In this document: in pieces, positions 1-6,149 of the stretch
Layout of the letters: each line of letters begins with the position of its first letter
Position numbering within the stretch: position 1 is the stretch's first letter
NCBI GenBank assembly: GCA_003509235.1
Contig: DONH01000073.1
Span: 1-6,149, forward strand
DNA: 6,149 nt
Reading direction: 5' to 3'
Source: Planctomycetaceae bacterium
Lineage (GTDB): Bacteria; Planctomycetota; Planctomycetia; Pirellulales; UBA1268
The notes under the pieces: model-generated
The model's input: only the letters and a program-made list of their open reading frames with translations
Database searches by the model: none
Told to the model about the DNA's origin: nothing
Translations under genes and position numbers: made by a program

Positions 1-396
1 GATGTGCTCGACGATGCCACCCTTCTCCTCCCAACTCTTGATTTTCTTAACAAGCTGATTTTTCTTCGGGTCGAGGTCATCCAACTCAACAGCTAACCCC
101 CAATAATGTTCGAAGAACACTCGCTTGGTCTTGAAGTCGCCGTCAAGCCAACCGCTGACCACATCGATATGCTCAGCGACGAAGGGATATTTTCCTTTTT
201 GTGCTTCATATGTGGGTGTACCGTGCCAACTTCCACCATGGCTCGCTTTCCAGTCCTCTTGCGTGCGAGGTAAAGGACGGAGCCCGACGAGGCCATGCCT
301 TTGAGATTTCTCTGCAGACACTGCTGAGACAACCACGCAGTTCAGCAGCATAAAAAACAGTAATTTTGAAATATTTTGGCTTGGAGCAATGCGCAT
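1..396 (-). CDS. Exported protein of unknown function, N-terminal part (runs off the left edge)
   Basis: The frame is open from an ATG at 394-396 to the window edge and gives 132 residues with no stop. Residues 1-28 look like a Sec signal peptide: a short polar start with R2 and K11, a hydrophobic core at about 12-27, and a V-S-A site before E29. The mature part is polar and rich in aromatic residues, including a W/G/H-rich patch (W49, H53, W57, H58), G-W-L-D-G-D-F at 82-88 and F-F-E-H-Y-W-G at 94-100, then a lysine-rich stretch at 111-126. I do not recognise a family. A GAGG at 409-412 lies 12 bases upstream, rather far for a ribosome binding site, but the signal peptide supports this start. 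The gene follows the oxidoreductase on the same strand after 96 bases, so it may be the next operon member. A carbohydrate-active role is only a guess from context. The reading frame and export are fairly certain; the function is open. Confidence 0.8.
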   Translation of the reverse strand, partial: MRIAPSQNISKLLFFMLLNCVVVSAVSAEKSQRHGLVGLRPLPRTQEDWKASHGGSWHGTPTYEAQKGKYPFVAEHIDVVSGWLDGDFKTKRVFFEHYWGLAVELDDLDPKKNQLVKKIKSWEEKGGIVEHI

Positions 397-492
397 GGCG
401 TAATTGATCCTCGTGTACTTATGTAGGAATTTTTTAAACAGCTACCCCGGCAGAACGTCATCCTTCGTATAAGGCGACACCATGCTCCTGCA

Positions 493-2577
493 CTATAGAA
501 GCTTATGAATTAACATCGCTGCTTCACCTCGATTCAGGGCTGTATCTATTTCAAATTGTGATGAAAACTTTTGCTGAATCAGACTGGAGAGTATTTTTAC
601 TGCCTGCACACCGCTTACATGTTTTTCAGGGTGAGCGAGGGTATTCTGAAAACCATCACTCGATTCAAAGTCAAAGAATGGCTCTTTGGATTGTGTTGAG
701 TAATCGTAGAGTGTTTCAATGAATTTGAAAGCAGGATGCCCTCTGGGCACATCTGTAAAGTGTGACGCCGTAATACTCAGCGGAATCTGAAGACCATTCA
801 CCACCATTTGGGAAAACTCACCAAGCGTGATTGGGTCATCGGGGCGGAACTGATACGCTTTCAATTCAAGTGATGCCAAGCCTTTTGTTTGCTTGGTGTT
901 GTACTCATTGATATCCGGTCCGGCCACAGCACCCAGTAAGCTCAGTTTCTGCACAGCAGTGAATGCAGGTGAGTCACCGGGAAGGTCGGTGTAGAAGAAC
1001 AGGGTACAGTGCTGTCGTAAAAGTTCATCCTGAATGCTTTTTACAGAAACATCTCTGAGTTCTTGCCCGTTGTCGATCGCCAGCGCCGCCGCGACCCCTG
1101 CAGCCTGCCCAAGTGCCGACCAGACGGGTTCCATGCGAACACTACAGATGGCGACATGTGTTGAAGAAATACCCACTGGAAACAGAATACCGTTGTGCTG
1201 TTTGGGCACCAGCGTGCCGTAAGGAATCTGGTAGGGCCCTGTTGCATCATGTAAATGCAGCGTGCCTTCTGCTGCCCCTTTCCCATACGCCGGTTCCTGT
1301 CGGCTGTCGGGGCCTTGCACACGATGTGCATCGATTCCATATACCCCAATAGCTACCGCATCCGAAAGTAACGGACCACGAAACCCATTCCCACGAAGAT
1401 CTTTATGCAGATCACTTTCTGTTAATGTATAGAGCCCTTCAATGCGGCGACCCTGGCGAACATAGAGCCTATATGGAAAGTTACCATTGTCTTGAAATTC
1501 ATCGTCGGGGAGACCGATGTTGGGCGAACCGCCTTCGGTCTGAATGTAGTAGAGGTAGCCAAGGTCGTGATTGTGATAAATTTTTTCAATCTCAACACGC
1601 TCTTCCCAGTCGGCTAAGACCCACCGAGTACCGTGGCCGACGAGATCACCTCCCCAGGTGATACCGAGCAGATCAAATTTTCTGTTGGGTATAATCGGTT
1701 TGCTGTTTTTGTTCCATTTGTACTTGGCTGCGTCGTAACCGGGCGGCGGTTTCTTCAGGCGGTAGGGATGGTCGGGTCGGCCGTAATCCTTGGCGGTAAT
1801 CCTATACGTGAACGCCTGTGATCGGTGGTCCGCCACTCCGGTGCTTTCAGGAAGAATCGTGGCAGGAAGCGTTCCTTTGACTCTGCGGAAATAGTTTGTG
1901 TAGATGTGTCCAGCATGAGGTTCTTCTTTGGAGCGGGCTTCGCGTCCGATGCGATATGGAATGTTTGCAAATTCAGCCAGATCTGCCTCATAGGTAGCAT
2001 CAACGATAACCTTGCCGGCGTACCTGTATTCTTTACCAAGCGTTCCTTCGTTGTCGCGGTGGCGTGTCACCACAGCCGTTACGCGATCGCCCTTCATTTC
2101 TACATCAATGGCCACCTCATTGAATCGCGTGGCGACCACTGGGTATTCAGCCACCATTTCAGCATAAATCGTGGCTGCCGTATGCGGCTCCCATGCCCGC
2201 CCCTCAGCGATATTCCAGACTTTCCGTGGATCCTGTTTCATGTGCGCCAATACTAAGAGATCATCCTTCATCACGTTACGATGATAGGCTTTGACCCGTT
2301 GGCGGAATTCCTCCATTACTCCACTGTTTGATTCAATATATTTGTCATCAAGCCTCAGTACGCCAGAAGAAAGCACCCCTCCGAGAACAGGTGCCTGTTC
2401 AATGATAATAACTGTCTTGTCAGCACGTGCAGCAGCAATAGCCGCAGCGACTCCAGCGGGTGTACCACCAACAACAACGACATCATATTCGTTTGCCTGA
2501 ATTGGTTTAGACGTTGAAATTATAAACGTGGCGAGCAGTAGCAGAGTGACGATTATTTTTGTTGATTTGACTATCAC
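493..2577 (-). CDS. Exported FAD-dependent oxidoreductase with C-terminal SLH-like repeats
   Basis: This 694-aa flavoprotein probably acts outside the cytoplasm; its substrate is unknown. Residues 1-29 are a Sec-type signal peptide (K4, K7, hydrophobic core 8-21, cleavage near Q-A-N), with no twin arginine. An FAD-binding Rossmann fold follows: a beta strand at 31-36, the glycine motif G-G-T-P-A-G at 37-42 (a variant of GxGxxG), and the ribose-binding acid E60. V-D-A-T-Y-E-A-D-L at 192-200 and a late conserved block at 466-500 (V-G-I-S-S-T-H-V-A, R-M-E-P-V, G-Q-A-A-G) match the FAD_oxidored family (PF12831), whose members are often loosely labelled xanthan lyase-like. Residues 529-694 resemble degenerate SLH repeats. 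Translation starts at GTG 2575-2577 within the preceding sulfatase's stop (GTGA overlap); no ATG lies nearer to the signal peptide. The stop is TAG. The family call is strong. The role, perhaps oxidising a sugar released or exposed by the sulfatases, is inference. Confidence 0.93.
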   Translation of the reverse strand: MIVKSTKIIVTLLLLATFIISTSKPIQANEYDVVVVGGTPAGVAAAIAAARADKTVIIIEQAPVLGGVLSSGVLRLDDKYIESNSGVMEEFRQRVKAYHRNVMKDDLLVLAHMKQDPRKVWNIAEGRAWEPHTAATIYAEMVAEYPVVATRFNEVAIDVEMKGDRVTAVVTRHRDNEGTLGKEYRYAGKVIVDATYEADLAEFANIPYRIGREARSKEEPHAGHIYTNYFRRVKGTLPATILPESTGVADHRSQAFTYRITAKDYGRPDHPYRLKKPPPGYDAAKYKWNKNSKPIIPNRKFDLLGITWGGDLVGHGTRWVLADWEERVEIEKIYHNHDLGYLYYIQTEGGSPNIGLPDDEFQDNGNFPYRLYVRQGRRIEGLYTLTESDLHKDLRGNGFRGPLLSDAVAIGVYGIDAHRVQGPDSRQEPAYGKGAAEGTLHLHDATGPYQIPYGTLVPKQHNGILFPVGISSTHVAICSVRMEPVWSALGQAAGVAAALAIDNGQELRDVSVKSIQDELLRQHCTLFFYTDLPGDSPAFTAVQKLSLLGAVAGPDINEYNTKQTKGLASLELKAYQFRPDDPITLGEFSQMVVNGLQIPLSITASHFTDVPRGHPAFKFIETLYDYSTQSKEPFFDFESSDGFQNTLAHPEKHVSGVQAVKILSSLIQQKFSSQFEIDTALNRGEAAMLIHKLL
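496..993 (-). other. SLH-like repeat region of the oxidoreductase (residues 529-694)
   Basis: Two segments 78 residues apart align without gaps: T-D-L-P-G-D-S-P-A-F at 530-539 and T-D-V-P-R-G-H-P-A-F at 608-617. Each is followed by a helix-like stretch, as in the F-x-D-V-x-x-H-x-A-x-x-x-I pattern of S-layer homology modules. The second-half SLH motif (normally ITRAE-like) appears as F-R-P-D-D-P-I-T-L-G-E-F at 577-588 and more weakly as L-N-R-G-E-A at 681-686. The canonical TRAE core is not intact in either copy. SLH modules normally tether exported proteins to cell-wall polymers. Whether this degenerate version binds anything is unknown, and it could be a derived interaction or packing domain. 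Confidence 0.6.
2574..2577 (-). promoter_or_regulatory. GTGA stop/start overlap between sulfatase and oxidoreductase
   Basis: On the minus strand the bases GTGA contain both the GTG start of the oxidoreductase and the TGA stop of the sulfatase. Four-base overlaps of this type usually mean coupled translation by re-initiating ribosomes. The upstream sequence is only purine-rich (AAAGAAAG at about 2585-2592) and has no good Shine-Dalgarno match, which fits dependence on coupling. Confidence 0.8.
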
Positions 2578-4004
2578 AAAGGGTTTTCTTTCTTTGGTTG
2601 AGTGCGTCGCTGAGACTTATTCGTTCTAGGAAGATGCTTTTTCAGTCTTGCAATGACTCCTTCGTACTCTGGCGTCGATGATTGCACCGCAAGATTAGTC
2701 CACTCGTTTGGATCGGTCTGATGATCGTAGAGCTCTTCACTACCATCGGCATAGCGAATATACCGCCAACGCTCGTCACGTACGGCGTGGTTATTGTGGC
2801 CAAGCGTAGACACCGCAACATGCTCCCATACCGAGTGTGGATCTTTGAGCAATGGCTTAAGACTGACCCCTTCAAGTTTTGGATTTACTTGCAAACCGCA
2901 GAGATCAATTAACGTTGGATAGATACTCAACAATTCAACAGGCTTGTCTGTCCTACCTTTAAGACCATCAGGCACACTCACGATGAGCGGGACGTGCGTT
3001 GTCCGCTCCCACAGTGAAAACTTCGACCATCGCTGCTTTTCACCGAGGTGGTAGCCGTGGTCCGAGAACAACACCACAATCGTGTCTTTCGCATGCGGCC
3101 CCGTGTCGAGCGCATCAAGAACACGCCCAAGTTGCTCATCAGTCCACCGAATACAGGCAAGGTACGCATGAACAGCCTCCTCCCAGCGACCTTGTTCACG
3201 CATCCATTTATGGGTTGGAATTTTCGGGTTGCTCATCGACACTGTGCGAGCAGCATCTGGAATATCGTTCCAGTCATCGTCGTCCACCAGTGGGAGTTGC
3301 ACATCACCCACCGCGTCATACACCCGACGTGGTGGAAAGAACGGCACGTGCGGACGATAGAAACCAAAGGCCAAGAAAAATGGCTTCTCGTGCTCACTTC
3401 CTAGTTGTTCGGTAACCCAGGTAACTGTGACGTGATCAGTGAACTTTGATTCTTCATAGTCCTGTGGCCCAAAGTCCCAGGTACTGTGCCACCCTTCCGG
3501 CATGTCGTGAACTTTTTTATCCAGTCTCTTGAGCCATTGTCCCAAACGTGGTCCTACAACATCAAAATGCTGATTGAGATTTACACCTGAATGAAAAACC
3601 TTGCCAGCCGTCAGCGTCTTATAACCACTCACTGCAAAATGCCGTGGCAAACTGACGTTCGTCTTCAGAAAATCAGGTTCTTTGTTTACCGAATAATGAT
3701 TCTCGTAAAACCCGGTAGACGAAGGCCTCCGCCCCCACAGCAGACTGATCCGCGATGGATTACACATCGTTCCTTGACAATGGGCGTTGGCAAAAAGCAT
3801 GCCTCTGCCTGCAAGTCGATCCAAGTTTGGCGTCGAGGCCTGCGGATGGCCGCCAAGACACCCGCACCAATCATTTAAATCATCAACCGATACAAGCACG
3901 ACGTTGGGGCGATCTGCAGCAGAAGCAGGATCGATGAGCAGAACAAGGAGAGCAAGTAGGCTGCAAATAGTTTTGAATAAGATGGACACGAAAGAAGAAG
4001 TCAT
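2574..4004 (-). CDS. Exported sulfatase, iduronate-2-sulfatase-like
   Basis: This 476-aa type I sulfatase would hydrolyse sulfate esters on a glycan outside the cytoplasm. Residues 1-30 form a signal peptide (hydrophobic core 11-24, A-S-A cleavage before A30/D31). Metal-binding D41-D42 lie in V-D-D-L-N-D-W, a start typical of iduronate-2-sulfatase-like enzymes (probably SulfAtlas S1_7, from memory). The catalytic motif is C81-N-P-S-R85, followed by G91-R-R; C81 should become formylglycine. Other expected active-site residues are K135 and H138 (A-G-K-V-F-H), H219 (Y-R-P-H-V-P-F), D315-H316 (S-D-H-G-Y-H-L-G-E) and K323. An H-V-P-L-I-V strand at 337-342 and the E-L-Y-D-x-x-x-D-P-x-E-x-x-N-L C-terminal module at 424-438 complete the fold. 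The ATG start has GAGAT at 4013-4017, 8 bases upstream. The gene follows another sulfatase after 63 bases and overlaps the oxidoreductase by four. Sulfatase is certain; the exact substrate is not, since planctomycete homologues of this type need not act on iduronate. Confidence 0.95.
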   Translation of the reverse strand: MTSSFVSILFKTICSLLALLVLLIDPASAADRPNVVLVSVDDLNDWCGCLGGHPQASTPNLDRLAGRGMLFANAHCQGTMCNPSRISLLWGRRPSSTGFYENHYSVNKEPDFLKTNVSLPRHFAVSGYKTLTAGKVFHSGVNLNQHFDVVGPRLGQWLKRLDKKVHDMPEGWHSTWDFGPQDYEESKFTDHVTVTWVTEQLGSEHEKPFFLAFGFYRPHVPFFPPRRVYDAVGDVQLPLVDDDDWNDIPDAARTVSMSNPKIPTHKWMREQGRWEEAVHAYLACIRWTDEQLGRVLDALDTGPHAKDTIVVLFSDHGYHLGEKQRWSKFSLWERTTHVPLIVSVPDGLKGRTDKPVELLSIYPTLIDLCGLQVNPKLEGVSLKPLLKDPHSVWEHVAVSTLGHNNHAVRDERWRYIRYADGSEELYDHQTDPNEWTNLAVQSSTPEYEGVIARLKKHLPRTNKSQRRTQPKKENPL

Positions 4005-4024
4005 CTGGAAATATCTCGGTCTTT

Positions 4025-4040
4025 AAAACACATTTGTTTT
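4025..4040. repeat. Short inverted repeat (6-bp stem, 4-base loop) in the sulfatase spacer
   Basis: AAAACA and TGTTTT arms flank a 4-base loop. The stem is A/T-rich and weak. The T-run is part of the stem rather than following it, so this is not a normal intrinsic terminator. It sits between the stop of the upstream sulfatase and the ribosome binding site of the next. Confidence 0.4.
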
Positions 4041-4045
4041 CAGCT

Positions 4046-4062
4046 TGTGAGATGAACTCACA
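4046..4062. repeat. Short inverted repeat (6-bp stem, 5-base loop) just after a sulfatase stop
   Basis: TGTGAG and CTCACA arms flank a 5-base loop, beginning five bases past the TAG stop at 4068-4070. No T-run follows on the minus strand, so termination is unlikely. A role in mRNA stability or processing between the two sulfatase genes is possible, and chance is also possible at this length. Confidence 0.4.
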
Positions 4063-4067
4063 CCTAA

Positions 4068-5684
4068 CTAAGGCTTTGTTGAATCGACCCACGGCAGTTG
4101 ATCAAAGGCATCGTTTAACCGTGGGTCATTTGTATCATTCATCACCTCTTCAACCCGACCACGTAAAACATACAGAATGGATGCGTGTTGTGAGTCCGCG
4201 GCTAGATTCACGAGTTGGTCAGGGTCATTTTTCAAGTCATAGAGTTCTTCACTCGGCCGCGGATCCATCGTTAGTGAGAAGAGTTCCTTATCTTGAGGTG
4301 ACCCACGCTGTGACATCATCCAGGCCTTCGTGAGACTGCCGTCGAGATCGCGGTAGGCTGGCACTGTTGACAGGCCCATTTCGTACAGCACATCAGAGCT
4401 TGTCAGTTTGGCTGCGTCATAGGGGTTTCCCATCGGCCATCGTTGAGGTTTGAAATTTCTTATATATAGATGGTGTGGTGTGCGAACAGCACGCATCGGG
4501 TACGGAAGATTACCTGGCCGCGCATTGGAATAGTGACGTTCGCGACCGATGATCACGGAATCCCGCTCGGCATCGACCCAGCCACTCTTTTCGCTCAAAA
4601 GCTGTGGAAGAAAACTACGGCCGTCCATGCTGGCGAGTGGTTTGCTCCCTACAAGTTCCAGAACCGTTGGTCCCACGTCCATGATGCTGACAAAATCGTT
4701 GACACGTCGGCCAGCAGAAATACCTTTGGGCCATCGGACCAGCAACGGCACACGCGTCGCAAGGTCATAGCAGTTCGTCTTCCCACGCGGGATTCCTGGG
4801 ATGCCATGATCGCCAGAGAGAATAATGACGGTATTGTCGAGTTCACCAGATGCTTCAAGCTCGTCGAGCATTGCTCCAAGCATCATGTCAAGAGCAAGCA
4901 CCTCCCCAAGATAATCTGAAAAGTCACGTCGCACATCGCGGGCATCAGGCAGAAATTTGGGAATGAGGCCTTTAAGCAAGTCGGGCTCAATACCCCAAAG
5001 TTCTTTCCCGGAGTCAGGCGTATAGGGGCGGTGCACATTGATGGATCCAAAAACAAAGAAGAATGGTTGTCCTTCGGGTGTGCCAACGAGGATGCGTTGC
5101 ATTTCGCGGCGGGAGTTCTCGACAACTTCATCGTGCCGCTGCTGACGTTCCTGCTCGTTCGTAGCGGTGCCAACGTATAGACCGTAGCGTTCATAGGGAA
5201 CCTTACCGAAGCGTTTCATCGCTGAGTTCGAGCGGCTCTGCGTAAAAGCAAATGTTTTTCGGGAGCGCTGCACAAAGTAGCCGCAGTCACGCAGAAGGTC
5301 ACCAAACTTTGGTAGGGTCTCCATCGGATTATCACATCCATCCCAGTTGCTTCCTTTCGTATTCAGGAAGGCATTCGAACCACAGTTCCAGAAGTAGCGT
5401 CCTGTAGCAAGCGAGGCACGACATGGTGAACACGACGCAACCGGAACAAAGGCGTTTTCAAACACCACGCCTTCTCGACCGATACGATCAATGTTGGGGG
5501 TTGAGATCACATCGTTAAGTGAAAGCTTATCTTTTTCAGCATAAATACTTGCATACCGACCCCAATCGTCGGCAAAGAAGAACAGTATATTTGGCCGCTG
5601 ATCATTCGCTTGAGAATGAGCGTAGGATGCAACCAAAATAAGTGCAAGGAAAATAATGCCACGGCAGCCAAATATTCTATTCAT
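4068..5684 (-). CDS. Exported sulfatase, heparan N-sulfatase (sulfamidase)-like, with CSPCR active site
   Basis: This 538-aa exported type I sulfatase has a signal peptide at residues 1-26 (R3, R8, hydrophobic core 9-20, cleavage near S-Q-A). Metal-binding D39-D40 lie in F-A-D-D-W-G-R-Y. The catalytic motif is C85-S-P-C-R89 followed by G95-R; C85 should be converted to formylglycine. The position usually held by Ser or Ala is Cys88. Other likely active-site residues are K143, H218 (N-V-H-R-P-Y), D292-H293 in S-G-D-H-G-I-P and K302. The P-R-G-K-T-N-x-Y-D stretch at 299-307, followed by R-V-P-L-L-V-R-W-P at 311-319, is characteristic of sulfamidase-like sulfatases (probably SulfAtlas S1_8, from memory). 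A D-G-R-S-F-L-P module at 354-360 and E-L-Y-D-L-K-N-D-P at 480-488 form the C-terminal part. The ATG at 5682-5684 has only a weak purine-rich AAGAAAAG upstream. It could hydrolyse either N- or O-sulfate, since bacterial relatives are not all sulfamidases. Confidence 0.95.
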   Translation of the reverse strand: MNRIFGCRGIIFLALILVASYAHSQANDQRPNILFFFADDWGRYASIYAEKDKLSLNDVISTPNIDRIGREGVVFENAFVPVASCSPCRASLATGRYFWNCGSNAFLNTKGSNWDGCDNPMETLPKFGDLLRDCGYFVQRSRKTFAFTQSRSNSAMKRFGKVPYERYGLYVGTATNEQERQQRHDEVVENSRREMQRILVGTPEGQPFFFVFGSINVHRPYTPDSGKELWGIEPDLLKGLIPKFLPDARDVRRDFSDYLGEVLALDMMLGAMLDELEASGELDNTVIILSGDHGIPGIPRGKTNCYDLATRVPLLVRWPKGISAGRRVNDFVSIMDVGPTVLELVGSKPLASMDGRSFLPQLLSEKSGWVDAERDSVIIGRERHYSNARPGNLPYPMRAVRTPHHLYIRNFKPQRWPMGNPYDAAKLTSSDVLYEMGLSTVPAYRDLDGSLTKAWMMSQRGSPQDKELFSLTMDPRPSEELYDLKNDPDQLVNLAADSQHASILYVLRGRVEEVMNDTNDPRLNDAFDQLPWVDSTKP

Positions 5685-5775
5685 GGATTAAATGCTTTTC
5701 TTACGTCTGCATGAGGGAGTCGGACAGTACCACGTCTACCGAAATAGATTCAAAATGTCGTGCGATGGCTCTTTA

Positions 5776-6149
5776 TTACGTCCCGTCGATTGAAGCAAAT
5801 ATCTTTTTCATTTCATCACGGACTACCGACTGACCGTTTTGTTCCTCTGGGTCATTCTCCGGCTGACCGAACTCATTCACTTTGGTCAACGTTCCCTCGT
5901 CGGTGTAGGTCCAGTCCTTGGTTCTGATCTGTCGTTCATTCTTATACTCGATGTGAACCCATTCTCTTGAAGACGAGTCTTCTCCTTTGAGCTTCGGCAC
6001 GAAGCTTTGTCCGTGAATGCGCTGCATTGGTTGTGGGGCTGCAGCAATTTCCAGAAATGTGGGAAGAAAATCTGCCAGCTCGACCAGATCATCACACTGT
6101 GTGCCTGACTCAACAGTCCCCGGCCACCTGACAATGAGGGGAACTCGTG
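5776..6149 (-). CDS. Sulfatase, C-terminal part (runs off the right edge)
   Basis: The frame is open from the right edge (first complete codon at 6145-6147) to tandem TAA TAA stops at 5773-5778, giving 123 residues. It begins with R-V-P-L-I-V-R-W-P-G, the strand that follows the metal-binding D-H/N-G region in type I sulfatases, and continues with D-L-V-E-L-A-D-F-L-P-T at 20-30 and I-H-G-Q-S-F-V-P at 44-51. It lacks the E-L-Y-D-L-x-x-D-P module of the two downstream sulfatases. Instead it has R-T-K-D-W-T-Y-T-D-E-G at 75-85 and K-V-N-E-F-G-Q-P-E-N at 89-98, a C-terminal form I associate with planctomycete sulfatases. The catalytic Cys and signal peptide lie outside the window. The next sulfatase starts 91 bases downstream on the same strand. 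An ATG at 6025-6027 is an internal Met, not the start. Confidence 0.92.
   Translation of the reverse strand, partial: RVPLIVRWPGTVESGTQCDDLVELADFLPTFLEIAAAPQPMQRIHGQSFVPKLKGEDSSSREWVHIEYKNERQIRTKDWTYTDEGTLTKVNEFGQPENDPEEQNGQSVVRDEMKKIFASIDGT

Noticed and set aside
93..332. 79-aa minus-strand open frame
   Set aside because: It overlaps the exported-protein gene in another frame. The frame starting at 396 has a signal peptide and stays open to the edge, so it is the real gene.
397..492. Possible terminator or promoter in the gap after the oxidoreductase
   Set aside because: The only pairing seen is a 4-bp CCTT/AAGG stem without a T-tail, and no paired -35/-10 boxes were found. The gap is recorded as empty of supported features.
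1825..2256. 143-aa open frame on the plus strand
   Set aside because: It lies wholly antisense within the oxidoreductase coding region, has no recognisable motif, and is explained by the codon pattern of the opposite strand.
2999..3415. Overlapping plus-strand open frames of 138 and 118 aa
   Set aside because: They are shadows of the iduronate-2-sulfatase-like gene, with low-complexity Arg/His/Pro-rich translations and no support.
4470..4919. 149-aa open frame on the plus strand
   Set aside because: It lies antisense to the sulfamidase-like sulfatase, whose conserved motifs (D-H-G, K-T-N, R-V-P-L-L-V) fall in the same bases on the minus strand. The plus-strand product has no domain features.
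5685..5775. Possible promoter (TTGAAT, 18 bases, TACTGT on the minus strand) before the sulfamidase-like gene
   Set aside because: The -10 match is poor and planctomycete promoters are not reliably predicted from E. coli consensus. The 91-base gap is also compatible with operon read-through.
5886..6134. 82-aa minus-strand open frame
   Set aside because: It is out of frame with the partial sulfatase, whose R-V-P-L-I-V-R-W-P and I-H-G-Q-S-F-V-P motifs occupy the same bases.

Overview
This window looks like part of a secreted sulfated-glycan degradation locus from a Planctomycetota or related PVC-superphylum bacterium. That assignment is an inference. It rests on a dense run of exported sulfatases of a planctomycete-like type, a neighbouring exported FAD-dependent oxidoreductase, weak Shine-Dalgarno sequences, and base composition near 50% GC by eye. 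No rRNA or marker gene is present to settle the taxonomy.

All genes lie on the minus strand, so transcription runs from high to low coordinates. In that order they are: (1) the C-terminal 123 residues of a sulfatase cut by the right edge (5776-6149); (2) a complete 538-aa exported sulfatase resembling heparan N-sulfatase (sulfamidase), with a C-S-P-C-R active site (4068-5684); (3) a complete 476-aa exported sulfatase resembling iduronate-2-sulfatase, with a C-N-P-S-R active site (2574-4004); (4) a 694-aa exported FAD-dependent oxidoreductase with a C-terminal region resembling S-layer homology (SLH) repeats (493-2577); (5) the first 132 residues of an exported protein that I do not recognise, cut by the left edge (1-396). 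Gaps are 91, 63, -4 and 96 bases. The -4 is a GTGA stop/start overlap joining the second complete sulfatase to the oxidoreductase, so those two at least are probably translationally coupled. The layout fits a single operon.

The likely joint job is extracytoplasmic processing of a sulfated polysaccharide. Three sulfatases of different types would remove sulfate from different positions. The oxidoreductase, and possibly the unknown secreted protein, would act on the carbohydrate or a breakdown product. The substrate is not identifiable from this window. No glycoside hydrolase, polysaccharide lyase, transporter, regulator or formylglycine-generating enzyme is visible here.

No tRNA, rRNA, CRISPR array, insertion sequence or convincing promoter or terminator was seen. 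No gene-free stretch exceeds 100 bases. The only intergenic structure noted is a pair of short inverted repeats between the two complete sulfatases.
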